The notes: generated from the sequence alone by a model not told the origin. A stretch of 64,000 nt of DNA from Bacillota bacterium (GCA_023429995.1 JAEZCE010000026.1:1-64000), one strand, 5' to 3'. Counted from the first letter of the stretch, positions 35,543-44,940 are shown. Made by a program: numbers and translations.

Positions 35543-36109
35543 ATGAAGGTACTTATCATAAACGGCAATCCGCCAAGTGCATCTGGCGATGGAATCACTT
35601 CAACTTTGGGAGATTATCTGAACCGTTTGTCCGGGTGTCTACAGGAAAAAGAAATTGAAGTCAAAAACATACCCCTTGCCGATTTAAAAATTCATTATTG
35701 CTCCGGTTGTTTTAGCTGCTGGCTGAAAACTCCCGGACGATGTGTCTTTCAGGATGATATGGAACTGGTTTTACGGGAAATGCTCAACAGCGATTTAGTG
35801 ATATACGCCGCTCCACTCAGCCTCGGTTTTCTCCATCGCCTGCTTAAGAAAACGATCGATCGAACCATTCCGCTGCTTTTACCTTACATCGGGCTTTACA
35901 AAAAGGAATGTCATCATTATCTGCGTTACCCGAAAATGCCTTTCATGGGAGTTGTGGTGGAAAAAGAAGCAGATACCGATGAGGAGGATCTGGATATAAC
36001 CTATGGGATGATGAAACGATTATCATTGAATATGCGGACCCGGCTCGTTTTCTCCGAAACCACCGAAAAAAGTCCAGAGGAGGTTCTCCATGAAATTAGT
36101 AGTCTTTAA
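35543..36109 (+). CDS. flavodoxin-fold NAD(P)H-dependent oxidoreductase
   Basis: From ATG 35543 (GGAGG six bases upstream; ATG 35540 is an alternative) the 188-residue protein begins KVLIINGNPPSASGDGIT, the FMN phosphate loop of the NADPH-dependent FMN reductase family. The segment IHYCSGCFSCWLKTPGRCVF with DDM is typical of the iron-sulfur flavoprotein-like subgroup, although the spacing here is CxxCxxC. The gene overlaps the next by 20 bp and the two are co-expressed. Likely role is reduction of quinones, azo or nitro compounds, or metals. Confidence 0.82.
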   Translation: MKVLIINGNPPSASGDGITSTLGDYLNRLSGCLQEKEIEVKNIPLADLKIHYCSGCFSCWLKTPGRCVFQDDMELVLREMLNSDLVIYAAPLSLGFLHRLLKKTIDRTIPLLLPYIGLYKKECHHYLRYPKMPFMGVVVEKEADTDEEDLDITYGMMKRLSLNMRTRLVFSETTEKSPEEVLHEISSL

Positions 36110-36764
36110 TGGCTCTCCCCGCGGGAAAAGAGGGAATAGCCGGATCTTACTGGATAAGTTTCTGCAGGGTTTTGAAACAACCGGTGGGACTTTTGAAATT
36201 TATTACTTAAAAGATTTAAAGGAACATCCACGATATGCAGAATTGTTTTTTCAGGCCGATGCCGTGTTTTTGGCTTTTCCTCTCTATACCGACGCCATGC
36301 CGGGCATTGTGAAAGCGTTTATGGATGAACTCAAAACGCATCGTCCCGTTTCCGGCGAAACGGGCGCCCGAAAACATTTGTTCTTTTTAGTCCATTCCGG
36401 ATTTCCGGAGGCCAAACATTCGGCCCTGATTTCAAGGTATCTGCTGAAACTTGCCAAGCGGTTAAGCTATGACTGCCCGGGAGTGATAGTGAAAGGCGGT
36501 TCCGAGGGGATCCAAGATATGCCGGCCAAAGCCACAAAAAAACTGTTTCAACAATTTTTCCAACTGGGATCGATTTACGGCCAAACCGGGCAGCTGGATG
36601 GTGAGTGCCTGCAAAAAATACGCGGCATGGAAGCGATCCCGTGGTACCTATTTCCGTTATTATGGGTGTTACAGGTAACCGGCTTACTCAATTTCATGTT
36701 TAACAAGGAACTCAAAAAAAATGGGAGTTTTGAAAGACGCTATGACAGGCCTTATTGGGAATAA
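36090..36764 (+). CDS. flavodoxin-fold NAD(P)H-dependent oxidoreductase
   Basis: The 224-residue protein opens KLVVFNGSPRGKRGNSRILL, the FMN-binding loop, and has AVFLAFPLYTDAMPGIVKAF, the second flavin contact region of this fold. It starts inside the end of the preceding flavoprotein gene (20 bp overlap), with GGAGGTTCTCC as ribosome site. A hydrophobic C-terminal patch (IPWYLFPLLWVLQVTGLLNF) is unusual for the family and may be membrane-associated. The pair probably works on one substrate, perhaps as a heteromer. Confidence 0.82.
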   Translation: MKLVVFNGSPRGKRGNSRILLDKFLQGFETTGGTFEIYYLKDLKEHPRYAELFFQADAVFLAFPLYTDAMPGIVKAFMDELKTHRPVSGETGARKHLFFLVHSGFPEAKHSALISRYLLKLAKRLSYDCPGVIVKGGSEGIQDMPAKATKKLFQQFFQLGSIYGQTGQLDGECLQKIRGMEAIPWYLFPLLWVLQVTGLLNFMFNKELKKNGSFERRYDRPYWE

Positions 36765-36810
36765 GGGAAACTGAAAATAAGTGTTTCGCCTTTGCAGCCT
36801 ATTGAATTAG

Positions 36811-36855
36811 CCACAGAGACAGCGGCACCAAGGTGCCGAAGACACACAGAGGAAG
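36811..36855 (+). repeat. REP-like palindromic element R3
   Basis: CCACAGAGACAGC, an inner stem GGCACC-AA-GGTGCC, then GAAGACACACAGAGG. It has the same plan as R1 and R2 (flanking CAGAG words around a stem-loop) but a different inner stem. It lies between two genes in a 137 bp gap. Confidence 0.5.
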
Positions 36856-36901
36856 AACTTAATCCAAAAATTATTTAAGGTAAAATAAAGGAGAGTTAAT
36901 C

Positions 36902-37366
36902 ATGATTTTTTGGGTGGTTTGGCTCATCGGGATTATTGTTGGAGTCATTACTACAATCATCAATCCGTCGTTAAGGACAGTATCATTGATCGCTGAAAAT
37001 CTGCTGTTCTATCAATTAACCGTTACCATAACATTAACCGGGTTCATCTGTTTTATCGGTCATGTGTTTACCGACAGACCCGCCACCAAGAATGGCTGGC
37101 CCAAGGGAAATCTTTTTGAGAAAGAGCTGGGTTTTTCCCAATTGGGATGGGCGTTTGGCGGCGTTTTGTCGATAGGTTACAGAGGCTCATTTTGGATAGG
37201 GATTATCACAGTTTTCAGCACGATGATGGTTGGAGCGGCGATGATTCATGTCGTTGACGGAATCAAGAATAAGAATTTCAAGCAGGGGAGTCCGATGATA
37301 ATTCTGATTGATTTATTGATCCCGGCAACGTTAATTGTCTTATCAATTTTGGCGAAAATTTGGTAA
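36902..37366 (+). CDS. four-helix membrane protein, DUF6790-like
   Basis: The 154-residue protein has four hydrophobic segments (FWVVWLIGIIVGVITTIINP; LLFYQLTVTITLTGFICFIG; FWIGIITVFSTMMVGAAMIH; IILIDLLIPATLIVLSILA). Between helices 2 and 3 is a conserved-looking loop with GWPKGNLFEKELGFSQLGW. This pattern fits the uncharacterised DUF6790 membrane family as I remember it. ATG 36902 follows AAAGGAGAG. It stands alone. The next 238 bp (37367-37604) show no gene. Confidence 0.65.
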   Translation: MIFWVVWLIGIIVGVITTIINPSLRTVSLIAENLLFYQLTVTITLTGFICFIGHVFTDRPATKNGWPKGNLFEKELGFSQLGWAFGGVLSIGYRGSFWIGIITVFSTMMVGAAMIHVVDGIKNKNFKQGSPMIILIDLLIPATLIVLSILAKIW

Positions 37367-37604
37367 AGGAAAAAAATCATAACAAGGGGGACTATCGAAA
37401 GATATCGCTTTTTATTTTTAGGCCCACATCCCCCTCCAAGGAACAGTTGGCGAATTTTTTTTAGATTCAGTATTTATGGATGGATTCCTTTGGGAATTTG
37501 CTGGCTAATTTCATTGAAACCGGCAAAAAATAATGTCGGTATTTTGAATCGTGGTGTTACTGTTTCGATGGAACGTTACGACACCATGAGCGAGGTATTA
37601 GCCG

Positions 37605-38381
37605 ATGGGTTTAAAGAGTAAAGTTCTTTCGTGGAAAGATTCCGACTGCCAAAAAAGACCCTATTTGAGTGGCTCCCGCCGGCAACATCTTGCCTGGTCC
37701 ATAATAATCGCCCTCGGCCTGCTTTTTTTCCTGGTATTTATACCTGCGTATATCCGCGGCGCTCTACTCAGGGGGCTGCAGGAACACCGCTATCTTACCA
37801 GTATGCTTATTGGTTTTGGCGTACTGGCGCTTTCGTTATTATGGTCCACCGGACAGTCCATCGATGCCTGGGTTTTTTCCTATTTCAACCTCCGGGGCAA
37901 CCACCCGCTCTGGCTGGATCGAATGATGTTGGGATTCACCCAGCTTGGCAATGGCATTTTTGCTTTACTGGTCGCGGCGATTCTGTTTATGGCGAACATT
38001 CACCGTCTGGCTTATGAGCTTATTTTGGGCACCTTGACATTATGGTTGCTGGTCGAATTGATTAAAGCCATGGTTCGCCGTTCGCGGCCTTTCAGCAAGG
38101 TGGCCGGGGCGCGGATTGTGGGTCCGTTTGAACACCGGTGTTCTTTCCCCAGCGGCCATACCAGCCAGATTTTTTTCATGGCCAATTTATTGTACCGGTA
38201 TTTTGATCCCTCTTTCGGGATTGCTTGTCTCTTGTTCGCCTTGGCGGTATTGGTGGCCATCACCCGCATGTATGTGGGAGCCCATTATCCCCGTGACGTC
38301 CTGGCCGGATTAATCCTGGGAAGCGTATGGGGTATCCTCGGGGTCATTGTGGATACACATTTTCTGGTAGCCATTCGGTAG
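37605..38381 (+). CDS. PAP2 superfamily phosphatase
   Basis: The 258-residue membrane protein carries all three motifs of acid phosphatase/PAP2 enzymes: KAMVRRSRP, PSGH in CSFPSGHTSQ, and TRMYVGAHYPRD. About six transmembrane helices place the active site outside the inner membrane. Such enzymes dephosphorylate undecaprenyl pyrophosphate or phosphatidic acid/PGP. The N-terminal 25 residues are basic and soluble. ATG 37605 follows GAGGTATTAGCCG. It converges on the TetR gene at 38414 and seems a single-gene unit. Confidence 0.88.
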   Translation: MGLKSKVLSWKDSDCQKRPYLSGSRRQHLAWSIIIALGLLFFLVFIPAYIRGALLRGLQEHRYLTSMLIGFGVLALSLLWSTGQSIDAWVFSYFNLRGNHPLWLDRMMLGFTQLGNGIFALLVAAILFMANIHRLAYELILGTLTLWLLVELIKAMVRRSRPFSKVAGARIVGPFEHRCSFPSGHTSQIFFMANLLYRYFDPSFGIACLLFALAVLVAITRMYVGAHYPRDVLAGLILGSVWGILGVIVDTHFLVAIR

Positions 38382-38413
38382 TTTGCGGGTACAGGAGATA
38401 AGGCCACCTTACT

Positions 38414-39043
38414 TTATATCCTGACCCCGTAAATAACGATCTCTTCCGTATTGATAATCTTCTCAATTTTAGCGACCGTCTCTCCAGCATCAAATGCAGG
38501 AATATTTAAAAATAGTTGAAACATCCTCAAAACGACATTTAGTTTTTCCTGATAACCGATATTCCCCATAAACAAACTCTCTGCAATAAAACTGCGGATA
38601 CATCCGGAGATGGATAAAGCCCTTAAATAATAATCCTGCTCCGTTAATTCCGGATTGTAATCTTGATATAATTCCCGCCATAAGTTAGCGCAATTTTTGG
38701 TGAATAATTCCAGAATCGGCCAGGAGCTATAGGCTTCATGGAATAGTTCGGCGAATTTGGGATGCCTTTCTACGACATAGAGATGCAAAGCCATGGGGAA
38801 GGCAAGAATTAAAATCGAATCGGAATATTGTCCGGCGAAGCTCTTGGCTAACTCGATGACTTCTTGGTCCACATCCATGATGATATCTTTGAAGATATCT
38901 TCCTTGTTCTCGAAAAAATGATAAAGACTGCCGTTTAAAATGTCAGCTTTTTGAATGATTTGGCGAGTGGTGGTTTGTTTGTAGCCTTGTTCAATGAATA
39001 GGTCTCTGGAAATATCCAGTATTTTCCTTTTGATTTCATTCAA
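38414..39043 (-). CDS. TetR family repressor of the TolC/RND operon
   Basis: The 209-residue regulator has the helix-turn-helix TTRQIIQKADILNGSLYHFF at about 20-40 and a helical ligand domain. It is divergent from the tolC-adaptor-RND operon, and the 186 bp between them hold two perfect copies of TTGAGCGCGCTCAA on either side of the operon promoter. This is the usual AcrR/TtgR-like arrangement, in which a pump substrate releases the repressor. ATG 39043 is preceded by a weak ribosome site. Confidence 0.9.
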   Translation of the reverse strand: MNEIKRKILDISRDLFIEQGYKQTTTRQIIQKADILNGSLYHFFENKEDIFKDIIMDVDQEVIELAKSFAGQYSDSILILAFPMALHLYVVERHPKFAELFHEAYSSWPILELFTKNCANLWRELYQDYNPELTEQDYYLRALSISGCIRSFIAESLFMGNIGYQEKLNVVLRMFQLFLNIPAFDAGETVAKIEKIINTEEIVIYGVRI

Positions 39044-39101
39044 TGTTTTCTCACATCCCTTTTCATTATACCGATATCAAATGTAAAAATCAAATTACAT
39101 T

Positions 39102-39175
39102 TTGAGCGCGCTCAACTTTTTCCATTGACTGCCGTTTTCGGCCGTGCTATATTTAATTTAGTTGAGCGCGCTCAA
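39102..39175 (+). promoter_or_regulatory. efflux operon promoter bracketed by two identical operators
   Basis: TTGAGCGCGCTCAA occurs at 39102-39115 and 39162-39175, perfect 14 bp palindromes with centres 60 bp apart. Between them are -35 TTGACT (39125-39130) and -10 TATATT (39148-39153) with a 17 bp spacer, oriented towards tolC. The divergent TetR is the natural ligand. Confidence 0.85.
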
Positions 39176-39253
39176 ATTCTTTGAAAAAGAAAGTTCTTCA
39201 AAGCAGAGTATCCATTCGTTGAGTGAAAAGTGATGGATTTAGGAGTGAAACAA

Positions 39254-40630
39254 ATGAAAAAACAAGACCCGAAAAAACGAATAAGCTTTCTGTTGATGGT
39301 ATTGATCGGAATCGCATTGCCCGTAGTTTGCCGGGCGGATCAGACGGCCCCAAGAACATTAACGATCGATCAAGCCGTTCAGATGGCTATGGAAAACAAT
39401 TTACAACGCCGGGTCGCCCAATATGGCGTAAAGATAGCCCGGGATAAGATATCGCAGTCGTTTTCCGCTTATGGTCCTACCTTAACAGTAGACGGCGGTT
39501 ACAATCATTATAATGAGGAGCCCTCCGAGGTCCAGTTGAAAAAGGGTCTGGTCGATTTGAATAATGCATTTTCGATGAATTCACCCTCTTTACATATTCC
39601 CATCCAACAAGAACCCAGCGATAGTCTGGATTATCACGGCTATCAATTTCATTTGACCCAGCCGCTCTATACCGGCCATAAATTGACGGCTACCAAAAAT
39701 CAGGCCAAGGCCAACGGTAAGAATGCCGAGGCCAATTTGACCGCTGCTGAGAATGATGTAGTGCTATCGGTCAAAAAGGCCTATTATAACGTGGTGCTTT
39801 GCCAACAACTAAACGTAACCATGGATGAAGCGGTTGCCAGCATGGAGAAACATCTGGAAGAAGCCAACGCTTACTATAAAGTCAATGTCGTCCCCAAGCT
39901 GGATGTCTTAAGGGCGGAAGAAAAGTTGGCCGATTTAAAGCAGAAACAATTGCTGGCCCAGAACAATCTGATTTTGGCGAAATCATCCTTAAATTATGCC
40001 CTAGGTGTCGACCTGGGCAACGATTATTCCTGTAAAGATGATCCGGGATACGGGCCGCCGCCCCGGGATCTAACCGCCTGCCAGGCCCAGGCGCTGAAAG
40101 AACGGCCGGAAATTGCCGCTATCAATGCCCAAATCGATATGGCCCGGCAATCCGTATGGATCGCTGAAAGTAATTACAAACCCACCGTGGCGCTGGTTGC
40201 CAACCAAGCGCACTATGAACCGGAAAATGCCTCCCCCTCCAAAACCGTCGGGGTGGTTGCCACCATGAAATTGTTCGACAGCGGGATGGTGCTGCATCAG
40301 ATCGCCGAGGCCAAAGATACCTTGAAGCAGGCGCAGACCGGTAAGGAATTATTACAACGCGGGATCAAGCTGCAAGTGGAACAAGCTTACCATAATGTGG
40401 AGGTATCTTTAAAAACCATTGAAGTGGCGCAAAAAAGTCTGGATACTGCCAAGGAGACCCTGCAGGTCGCCGATACCCGTTACAAAGTGGGGTTAAGTAC
40501 TTCGTTGGAGCGGCTGGATGCCGAAGTCGGCTTAACCCAAGCGAAAACCAATCATACTCAAGCCTTGAGCATGTATCATATTGCTTTGGCTGAATTGGAC
40601 AGAGCCATTGGAAAAAAGAACAATGATTGA
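39254..40630 (+). CDS. TolC family outer membrane efflux protein
   Basis: From ATG 39254 (TAGGAGTG upstream) the 458-residue protein has a Sec signal peptide (ISFLLMVLIGIALPVVCRAD) and the two-repeat OEP architecture of long alpha-helical hairpins (TIDQAVQMAMENNLQRRVAQ; VEQAYHNVEVSLKTIEVAQK and others). It forms the trimeric channel that carries pump substrates through the outer membrane. It is first in a three-gene operon with the adaptor and the RND pump. Its presence argues directly for an outer membrane in this organism. Confidence 0.92.
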   Translation: MKKQDPKKRISFLLMVLIGIALPVVCRADQTAPRTLTIDQAVQMAMENNLQRRVAQYGVKIARDKISQSFSAYGPTLTVDGGYNHYNEEPSEVQLKKGLVDLNNAFSMNSPSLHIPIQQEPSDSLDYHGYQFHLTQPLYTGHKLTATKNQAKANGKNAEANLTAAENDVVLSVKKAYYNVVLCQQLNVTMDEAVASMEKHLEEANAYYKVNVVPKLDVLRAEEKLADLKQKQLLAQNNLILAKSSLNYALGVDLGNDYSCKDDPGYGPPPRDLTACQAQALKERPEIAAINAQIDMARQSVWIAESNYKPTVALVANQAHYEPENASPSKTVGVVATMKLFDSGMVLHQIAEAKDTLKQAQTGKELLQRGIKLQVEQAYHNVEVSLKTIEVAQKSLDTAKETLQVADTRYKVGLSTSLERLDAEVGLTQAKTNHTQALSMYHIALAELDRAIGKKNND

Positions 40631-40674
40631 AGTTAAGAAGGGATTGGTCTCATAAAACGAAGGAGCGAACGGTA

Positions 40675-41784
40675 ATGGGGAAATTCATTCAAAGTAGAAA
40701 ATTTAAAGCTTTTGGGATGGCAATTTTATTGGTATTGATTGCTTTAGGATGGTTCATTCACAGTCAATCACGAGCGAATACAGCCATTCAGGATATTCCG
40801 GTTGTCAAGGCCCAGGTGGTTAGTGCGGGTGAAGATGGCGCCACTTATAATTACTCCGGTGTGGTGCATGGCCGTTTTGAGAGTCAATTGGCCTTTCAAG
40901 TCAGCGGGAAGCTCATCCGCAGGAATGTTGATGCCGGCAGTGTCGTAAAAACAGGCCAAATACTGATGCAGATTGACCCGATCGATGTGGAGCAGGGATT
41001 TGCCGCATCAAAGGCCCAGTTACAGGCGGCCGAGTCCCAGTTTAAACTGGCGAAAGACAATTTGGAACGTTTTAAAGCTTTATATGATCAAAAGTTGATG
41101 AGCCAGGCGGAATTCGACCGTTACCAGAACATGTATGATTCGGCCGACGCCTTGCTGCGGCAAGCCAGGGCTCAATATACCCACGGCTCCAATCAGCTTA
41201 ATTATTGCAATTTATACGCCGACGACTCCGGAGTGGTAGCCGGAACTTACGCTGAGACGGGGCAAATCGTCGCCGCCGGACAACCGGTAGCCGTCCTGGT
41301 CAAGGGGAATAACAGAGAGATAGAAATTAACGTTCCGGAAAACCGCTTGACTGACTTTAATAAAGTCCGGCAATTTAAAGTGACCTTTTGGGCTTTGCCC
41401 GACATAACCGTTGAAGGGAGAATCCGCGAGATTGCGCCGATGGCCGACCCGATAACCCGTACCTATAAAGTGCGAATCAGCCTTCTCAATCCGCCGGCAG
41501 TCGTTGAACTGGGTATGACCGCCACGGTAACTGAGACTGCCAGTAACGGGGAGTTGGCACTGTATCTTCCGTTAGCGGCGATTTATCAATCAGGAGATAC
41601 TCCGGGGATTTGGATGGTCCGGCAGGGGATGGTTCATTGGAAACCTGTTAAACTGGGATCTTTTGGTGATGGCGATCAGGTACAGGTGCTCCAAGGACTT
41701 CAGGCAGGAGATATGATTGTCACAGCCGGGGTGCACAAATTGTGGGAAGGTGAAAAAGTACGCACAGGAGATGATCTGGAGTGA
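40675..41784 (+). CDS. RND efflux periplasmic adaptor (membrane fusion protein)
   Basis: The 369-residue adaptor begins at ATG 40675 behind AAGGAG. It has an N-terminal membrane anchor (AFGMAILLVLIALGWFIHS), a lipoyl half-motif (GVVHGRFESQLAFQVSGKL), a coiled-coil hairpin (about 100-180) and beta-barrel and membrane-proximal domains (VTETASNGELALYLPLAAIY). It bridges the RND pump to TolC in the periplasm. There is no lipobox Cys, so it is held by the helix rather than by lipid. Its TGA overlaps the GTG start of the pump gene. Confidence 0.92.
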   Translation: MGKFIQSRKFKAFGMAILLVLIALGWFIHSQSRANTAIQDIPVVKAQVVSAGEDGATYNYSGVVHGRFESQLAFQVSGKLIRRNVDAGSVVKTGQILMQIDPIDVEQGFAASKAQLQAAESQFKLAKDNLERFKALYDQKLMSQAEFDRYQNMYDSADALLRQARAQYTHGSNQLNYCNLYADDSGVVAGTYAETGQIVAAGQPVAVLVKGNNREIEINVPENRLTDFNKVRQFKVTFWALPDITVEGRIREIAPMADPITRTYKVRISLLNPPAVVELGMTATVTETASNGELALYLPLAAIYQSGDTPGIWMVRQGMVHWKPVKLGSFGDGDQVQVLQGLQAGDMIVTAGVHKLWEGEKVRTGDDLE

Positions 41785-44700
41785 AGGGCTTTAACTTGTC
41801 TGAGTGGTCTTTAAACCACCGGGGACTCATTTGTTTTTTCATCGTTTTGATCGCCCTCACCGGGGTGTACTCCTATCAGAACCTGGGCCGGATGGAAGAT
41901 CCCGATTTTGTGATGCGCCAAATGATAGTGGCGGTCGGCTGGCCCGGGGCAACCGCCCGCCAGGTGGAGGAACAGGTCACGGACAAGATTGAAAAACGCC
42001 TGCAAGACACGGCGGGCCTCGATTATCTGAAAAGTTTCTCCCGGCCGGGTCAATCGGTGATCAATGTTTACTTAAAAGATACTGTCAAAGAAGCGGATGT
42101 CCGGCCAACCTGGCTTGAGGTCCGCAATATGGTGAATGATATTAAAGATACCCTTCCGGAAGGGGTGCGCGGGCCGTATTATAACGACCGCTTTGATGAT
42201 GTTTTTGGCAGCATTTATGCGCTGACCTCCGATGGTTTTTCGTATGAAGAAATGAGGGCCCATGCCGAAAAAATCCGTCGCATCCTGCTTGGAGTCAAAA
42301 GCGTCAAAAAGGTTGAACTCATCGGGGTGCAGCCGGAAAAGATTAATATCGAAATGGACAGCAGCAAATTAGCGGGTTACAGCATTGACCCCATGCTAAT
42401 CATCGCGACGTTAAAAGCCCAGAATACCATGACTCCCTCGGGAATGGTCACCACCAGCACCGATAACGTCTACCTCCGGGTTACCGGGATGTTTGAAGAT
42501 ATGGACAGCATCCGCAATTTGCCGATCCGGGTTTTGGATAAAACCTTCCGGCTCGGGGATATTGCCAAGGTGGAGCGCAGTTACGCGGACCCTCCCGAAC
42601 CTAAAATGTTTTTTAACGGGAAACCGGCTATCGGAATCGCCGTATCCATGGAAAAAGGCGGCAATGTTTTGACGCTCGGAAAAGATTTGCAGGCTACCTT
42701 GGCTCAAATCAAAGAGGATCTCCCGGTTGGCCTGGAGATCAGCCAAGTATCCGATCAGCCGAAAGTCGTCAAGGATTCGATTAATGAATTCCTTAAAACC
42801 CTGGGCGAGGCGATCGCGATTGTTTTAATCATCAGCTTTCTAAGTTTGGGCCTGCGCACCGGAGTGGTGGTGGCTTTGTGCATTCCGCTGGTGATCGCCG
42901 GAACTTTCGTGGGAATGAAAATCGGCGGGATCGATTTGCAAAAAGTTTCTCTGGGAACCCTGATCCTGGCCCTGGGATTGTTGGTGGACGACGCCATTAT
43001 TGCTATCGAAATGATGGCGGTCAAGTTGGAACAGGGGTGGGACCGCTTCAAAGCCGCCTGTTACGCTTATACTGTCACCTCTATTCCGATGTTGACGGGG
43101 ACATTAATTACTTGTGCCGGATTTATTCCTATCGGCTTTTCCAAAGGGCTGGCCTCCGAATTTTGCAGCAGTATCTTTCCGGTGCTGACCACCTCGCTCC
43201 TTATTTCTTGGCTGGTTTCGGTGATGGTGACTCCCTTACTCGGCTATCACCTGATCAAAGTCCAACCGGTAACCGGGGATCAACCGGACGTTTATGACAA
43301 ACCGTTTTATCACTGGTTCAGGCGGGTCCTGGCCTGGTGCCTGGAACACCGGAAGATGGTCCTGGGAATCACAGCGGCAGCGTTTTTACTGGCGGTATTT
43401 TCGTTTTCATTTCTGAAAGAAGAATTTTTCCCCAAATCCATCCGTCCGGAGCTGATTGTGGAAATGTGGCTTCCGGAAGGCGCTTCCATCCAGGCCACCC
43501 AACGGGAAGCTCTCCATTTTGCGAAATGCATCAAAAACGATCCCCAAATCGCACGCTATTTCTTTCATGTGGGGAGCGGGGCGCCACGGTTCGTGCTTAC
43601 CTTTGAACCGGTTTTCCCTAGCTCCAATTATGCGCAGTTCGTGATTGTCACCAAGGGCCTTAAAGAGCGGAACGCCCTGGAGCAAAAAATTAACCGCCTG
43701 TTCGCCAAGGGGTTTCCCGATGTGCGGAAGCATATTAAAGTGTTGGAAATCGGCCCTCCGGACTCCTATCCGGTGATGTTGCGCGTATCGGGCTACAGTT
43801 ACGATAAGGTGCGCCAAATCGCCAAAAAGGTCAGTGAGGTCATGGCGGCCAATCCGGAGGTCCGGGATATTAATTTTGACTGGTATCAAAAGACCAAAGT
43901 ATTGCATTTGGCGGTCGATCAGGACAAGGCCCGGATGCTGGGCCTGGACAGTTCCCATTTGGCCTTAAATCTGCAGGCCCAAATCTCGGGGATACCGGTG
44001 AGTGAATTCCGGGAAAATGATAAGACCGTCGCCATCGAGTTCCGTTTGGACCCGGAAAGCCGCAGAAGTCTTTCCGACATTAAGGACTTAAATATTCCGC
44101 TGGGGAACGGCCGTTCCGTTCCTTTGGAACAAATCGCCAAAATCGATTATGGCGCGGAAGAAGGTTTGATCGGGAGGCAGAATTTAAAACCGACCATTAC
44201 CGTCCAGGCGGAAGTGGCGCCGGGATTCACCGGAAATGATACCGTTAAAAAGGTTTACCGCAGCCTGAAAGGACTTCGGGAAACCTTGCCGCCGGGGTAC
44301 AGCATCGAAATCGGCGGAGCAGCCGAACGGAGCGAGCAAGCTACCGGATTTCTTTTGGCAATGGTGCCGGTGATGCTGGTTGTGATTATGATTCTACTCA
44401 TGTTTCAACTGCAAAGCTGCAGCAGAATGTTTTTGACCCTGCTCACCGCCCCGCTGGGCATTATCGGCGTGGTGGCGGCGCTCTTGATTTGCGGGATGCC
44501 CATGGGCTTTTTGGCTGAAATCGGCATTTTGGCCTTGACAGGCATCATTATCCGCAATTCCGTCATTTTGATTGATCAGATCCAGCGGCAAATCGATGCC
44601 GGGGAATCAGCCTGGAACGCCATTATCAATGCGGCGGTGTTCCGGTTCCGGCCGATCTTGCTGACGGCTTCGGCGGCGATCATGGGCATGTTGCCCCTGA

Positions 44701-44843
44701 CTGTTGACCGGTTCTGGGGTCCGATGGCCGTGACCATCGCCGGCGGCTTGTTTGGGGCGACGGCGATGACCTTGTTGGTGCTGCCGACTATGTATGCCGC
44801 CTGGTTTAAAGTGAAACCGGAATCTTCCATGCGGTCAGAATAA
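41781..44843 (+). CDS. RND superfamily efflux transporter permease (AcrB/MMPL-type)
   Basis: The 1020-residue inner-membrane pump starts at GTG 41781, overlapping the adaptor stop (GTGA). It has twelve transmembrane helices and two large periplasmic loops, with the proton-relay Asp pair in LGLLVDDAIIAIEM (helix 4) and the family signature IRNSVILIDQIQ late in the protein. Together with TolC and the adaptor it exports drugs, solvents or metabolites using the proton gradient. It aligns best with the hydrophobic/amphiphilic efflux (HAE) branch by its loop pattern, though substrates cannot be named. Confidence 0.92.
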   Translation: MKGFNLSEWSLNHRGLICFFIVLIALTGVYSYQNLGRMEDPDFVMRQMIVAVGWPGATARQVEEQVTDKIEKRLQDTAGLDYLKSFSRPGQSVINVYLKDTVKEADVRPTWLEVRNMVNDIKDTLPEGVRGPYYNDRFDDVFGSIYALTSDGFSYEEMRAHAEKIRRILLGVKSVKKVELIGVQPEKINIEMDSSKLAGYSIDPMLIIATLKAQNTMTPSGMVTTSTDNVYLRVTGMFEDMDSIRNLPIRVLDKTFRLGDIAKVERSYADPPEPKMFFNGKPAIGIAVSMEKGGNVLTLGKDLQATLAQIKEDLPVGLEISQVSDQPKVVKDSINEFLKTLGEAIAIVLIISFLSLGLRTGVVVALCIPLVIAGTFVGMKIGGIDLQKVSLGTLILALGLLVDDAIIAIEMMAVKLEQGWDRFKAACYAYTVTSIPMLTGTLITCAGFIPIGFSKGLASEFCSSIFPVLTTSLLISWLVSVMVTPLLGYHLIKVQPVTGDQPDVYDKPFYHWFRRVLAWCLEHRKMVLGITAAAFLLAVFSFSFLKEEFFPKSIRPELIVEMWLPEGASIQATQREALHFAKCIKNDPQIARYFFHVGSGAPRFVLTFEPVFPSSNYAQFVIVTKGLKERNALEQKINRLFAKGFPDVRKHIKVLEIGPPDSYPVMLRVSGYSYDKVRQIAKKVSEVMAANPEVRDINFDWYQKTKVLHLAVDQDKARMLGLDSSHLALNLQAQISGIPVSEFRENDKTVAIEFRLDPESRRSLSDIKDLNIPLGNGRSVPLEQIAKIDYGAEEGLIGRQNLKPTITVQAEVAPGFTGNDTVKKVYRSLKGLRETLPPGYSIEIGGAAERSEQATGFLLAMVPVMLVVIMILLMFQLQSCSRMFLTLLTAPLGIIGVVAALLICGMPMGFLAEIGILALTGIIIRNSVILIDQIQRQIDAGESAWNAIINAAVFRFRPILLTASAAIMGMLPLTVDRFWGPMAVTIAGGLFGATAMTLLVLPTMYAAWFKVKPESSMRSE

Positions 44844-44850
44844 AACACTA

Positions 44851-44940
44851 CGAGTCAAATGTGTTCAATGCGGGAAAACACACGCTATTGTTCCCGACTT
44901 TCTTTTCCTCAAAGGAAGATACAGTCAAACCATGTCAATG
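44851..44940 (+). pseudogene. DUF6431-like zinc-ribbon fragment (transposase-associated remnant)
   Basis: The frame from 44851 reads RVKCVQCGKTHAIVPDFLFL, then KGRYSQT, which matches the pattern of DUF6431 proteins (Cys pair, then TH(A)xxPxFLxPxxRYS) found with insertion sequences. It has no start codon and begins 8 bp after the RND gene stop; beyond about 44940 the frame stays open to 45100 without recognisable sequence. I take it as a leftover of a mobile element. Confidence 0.45.
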
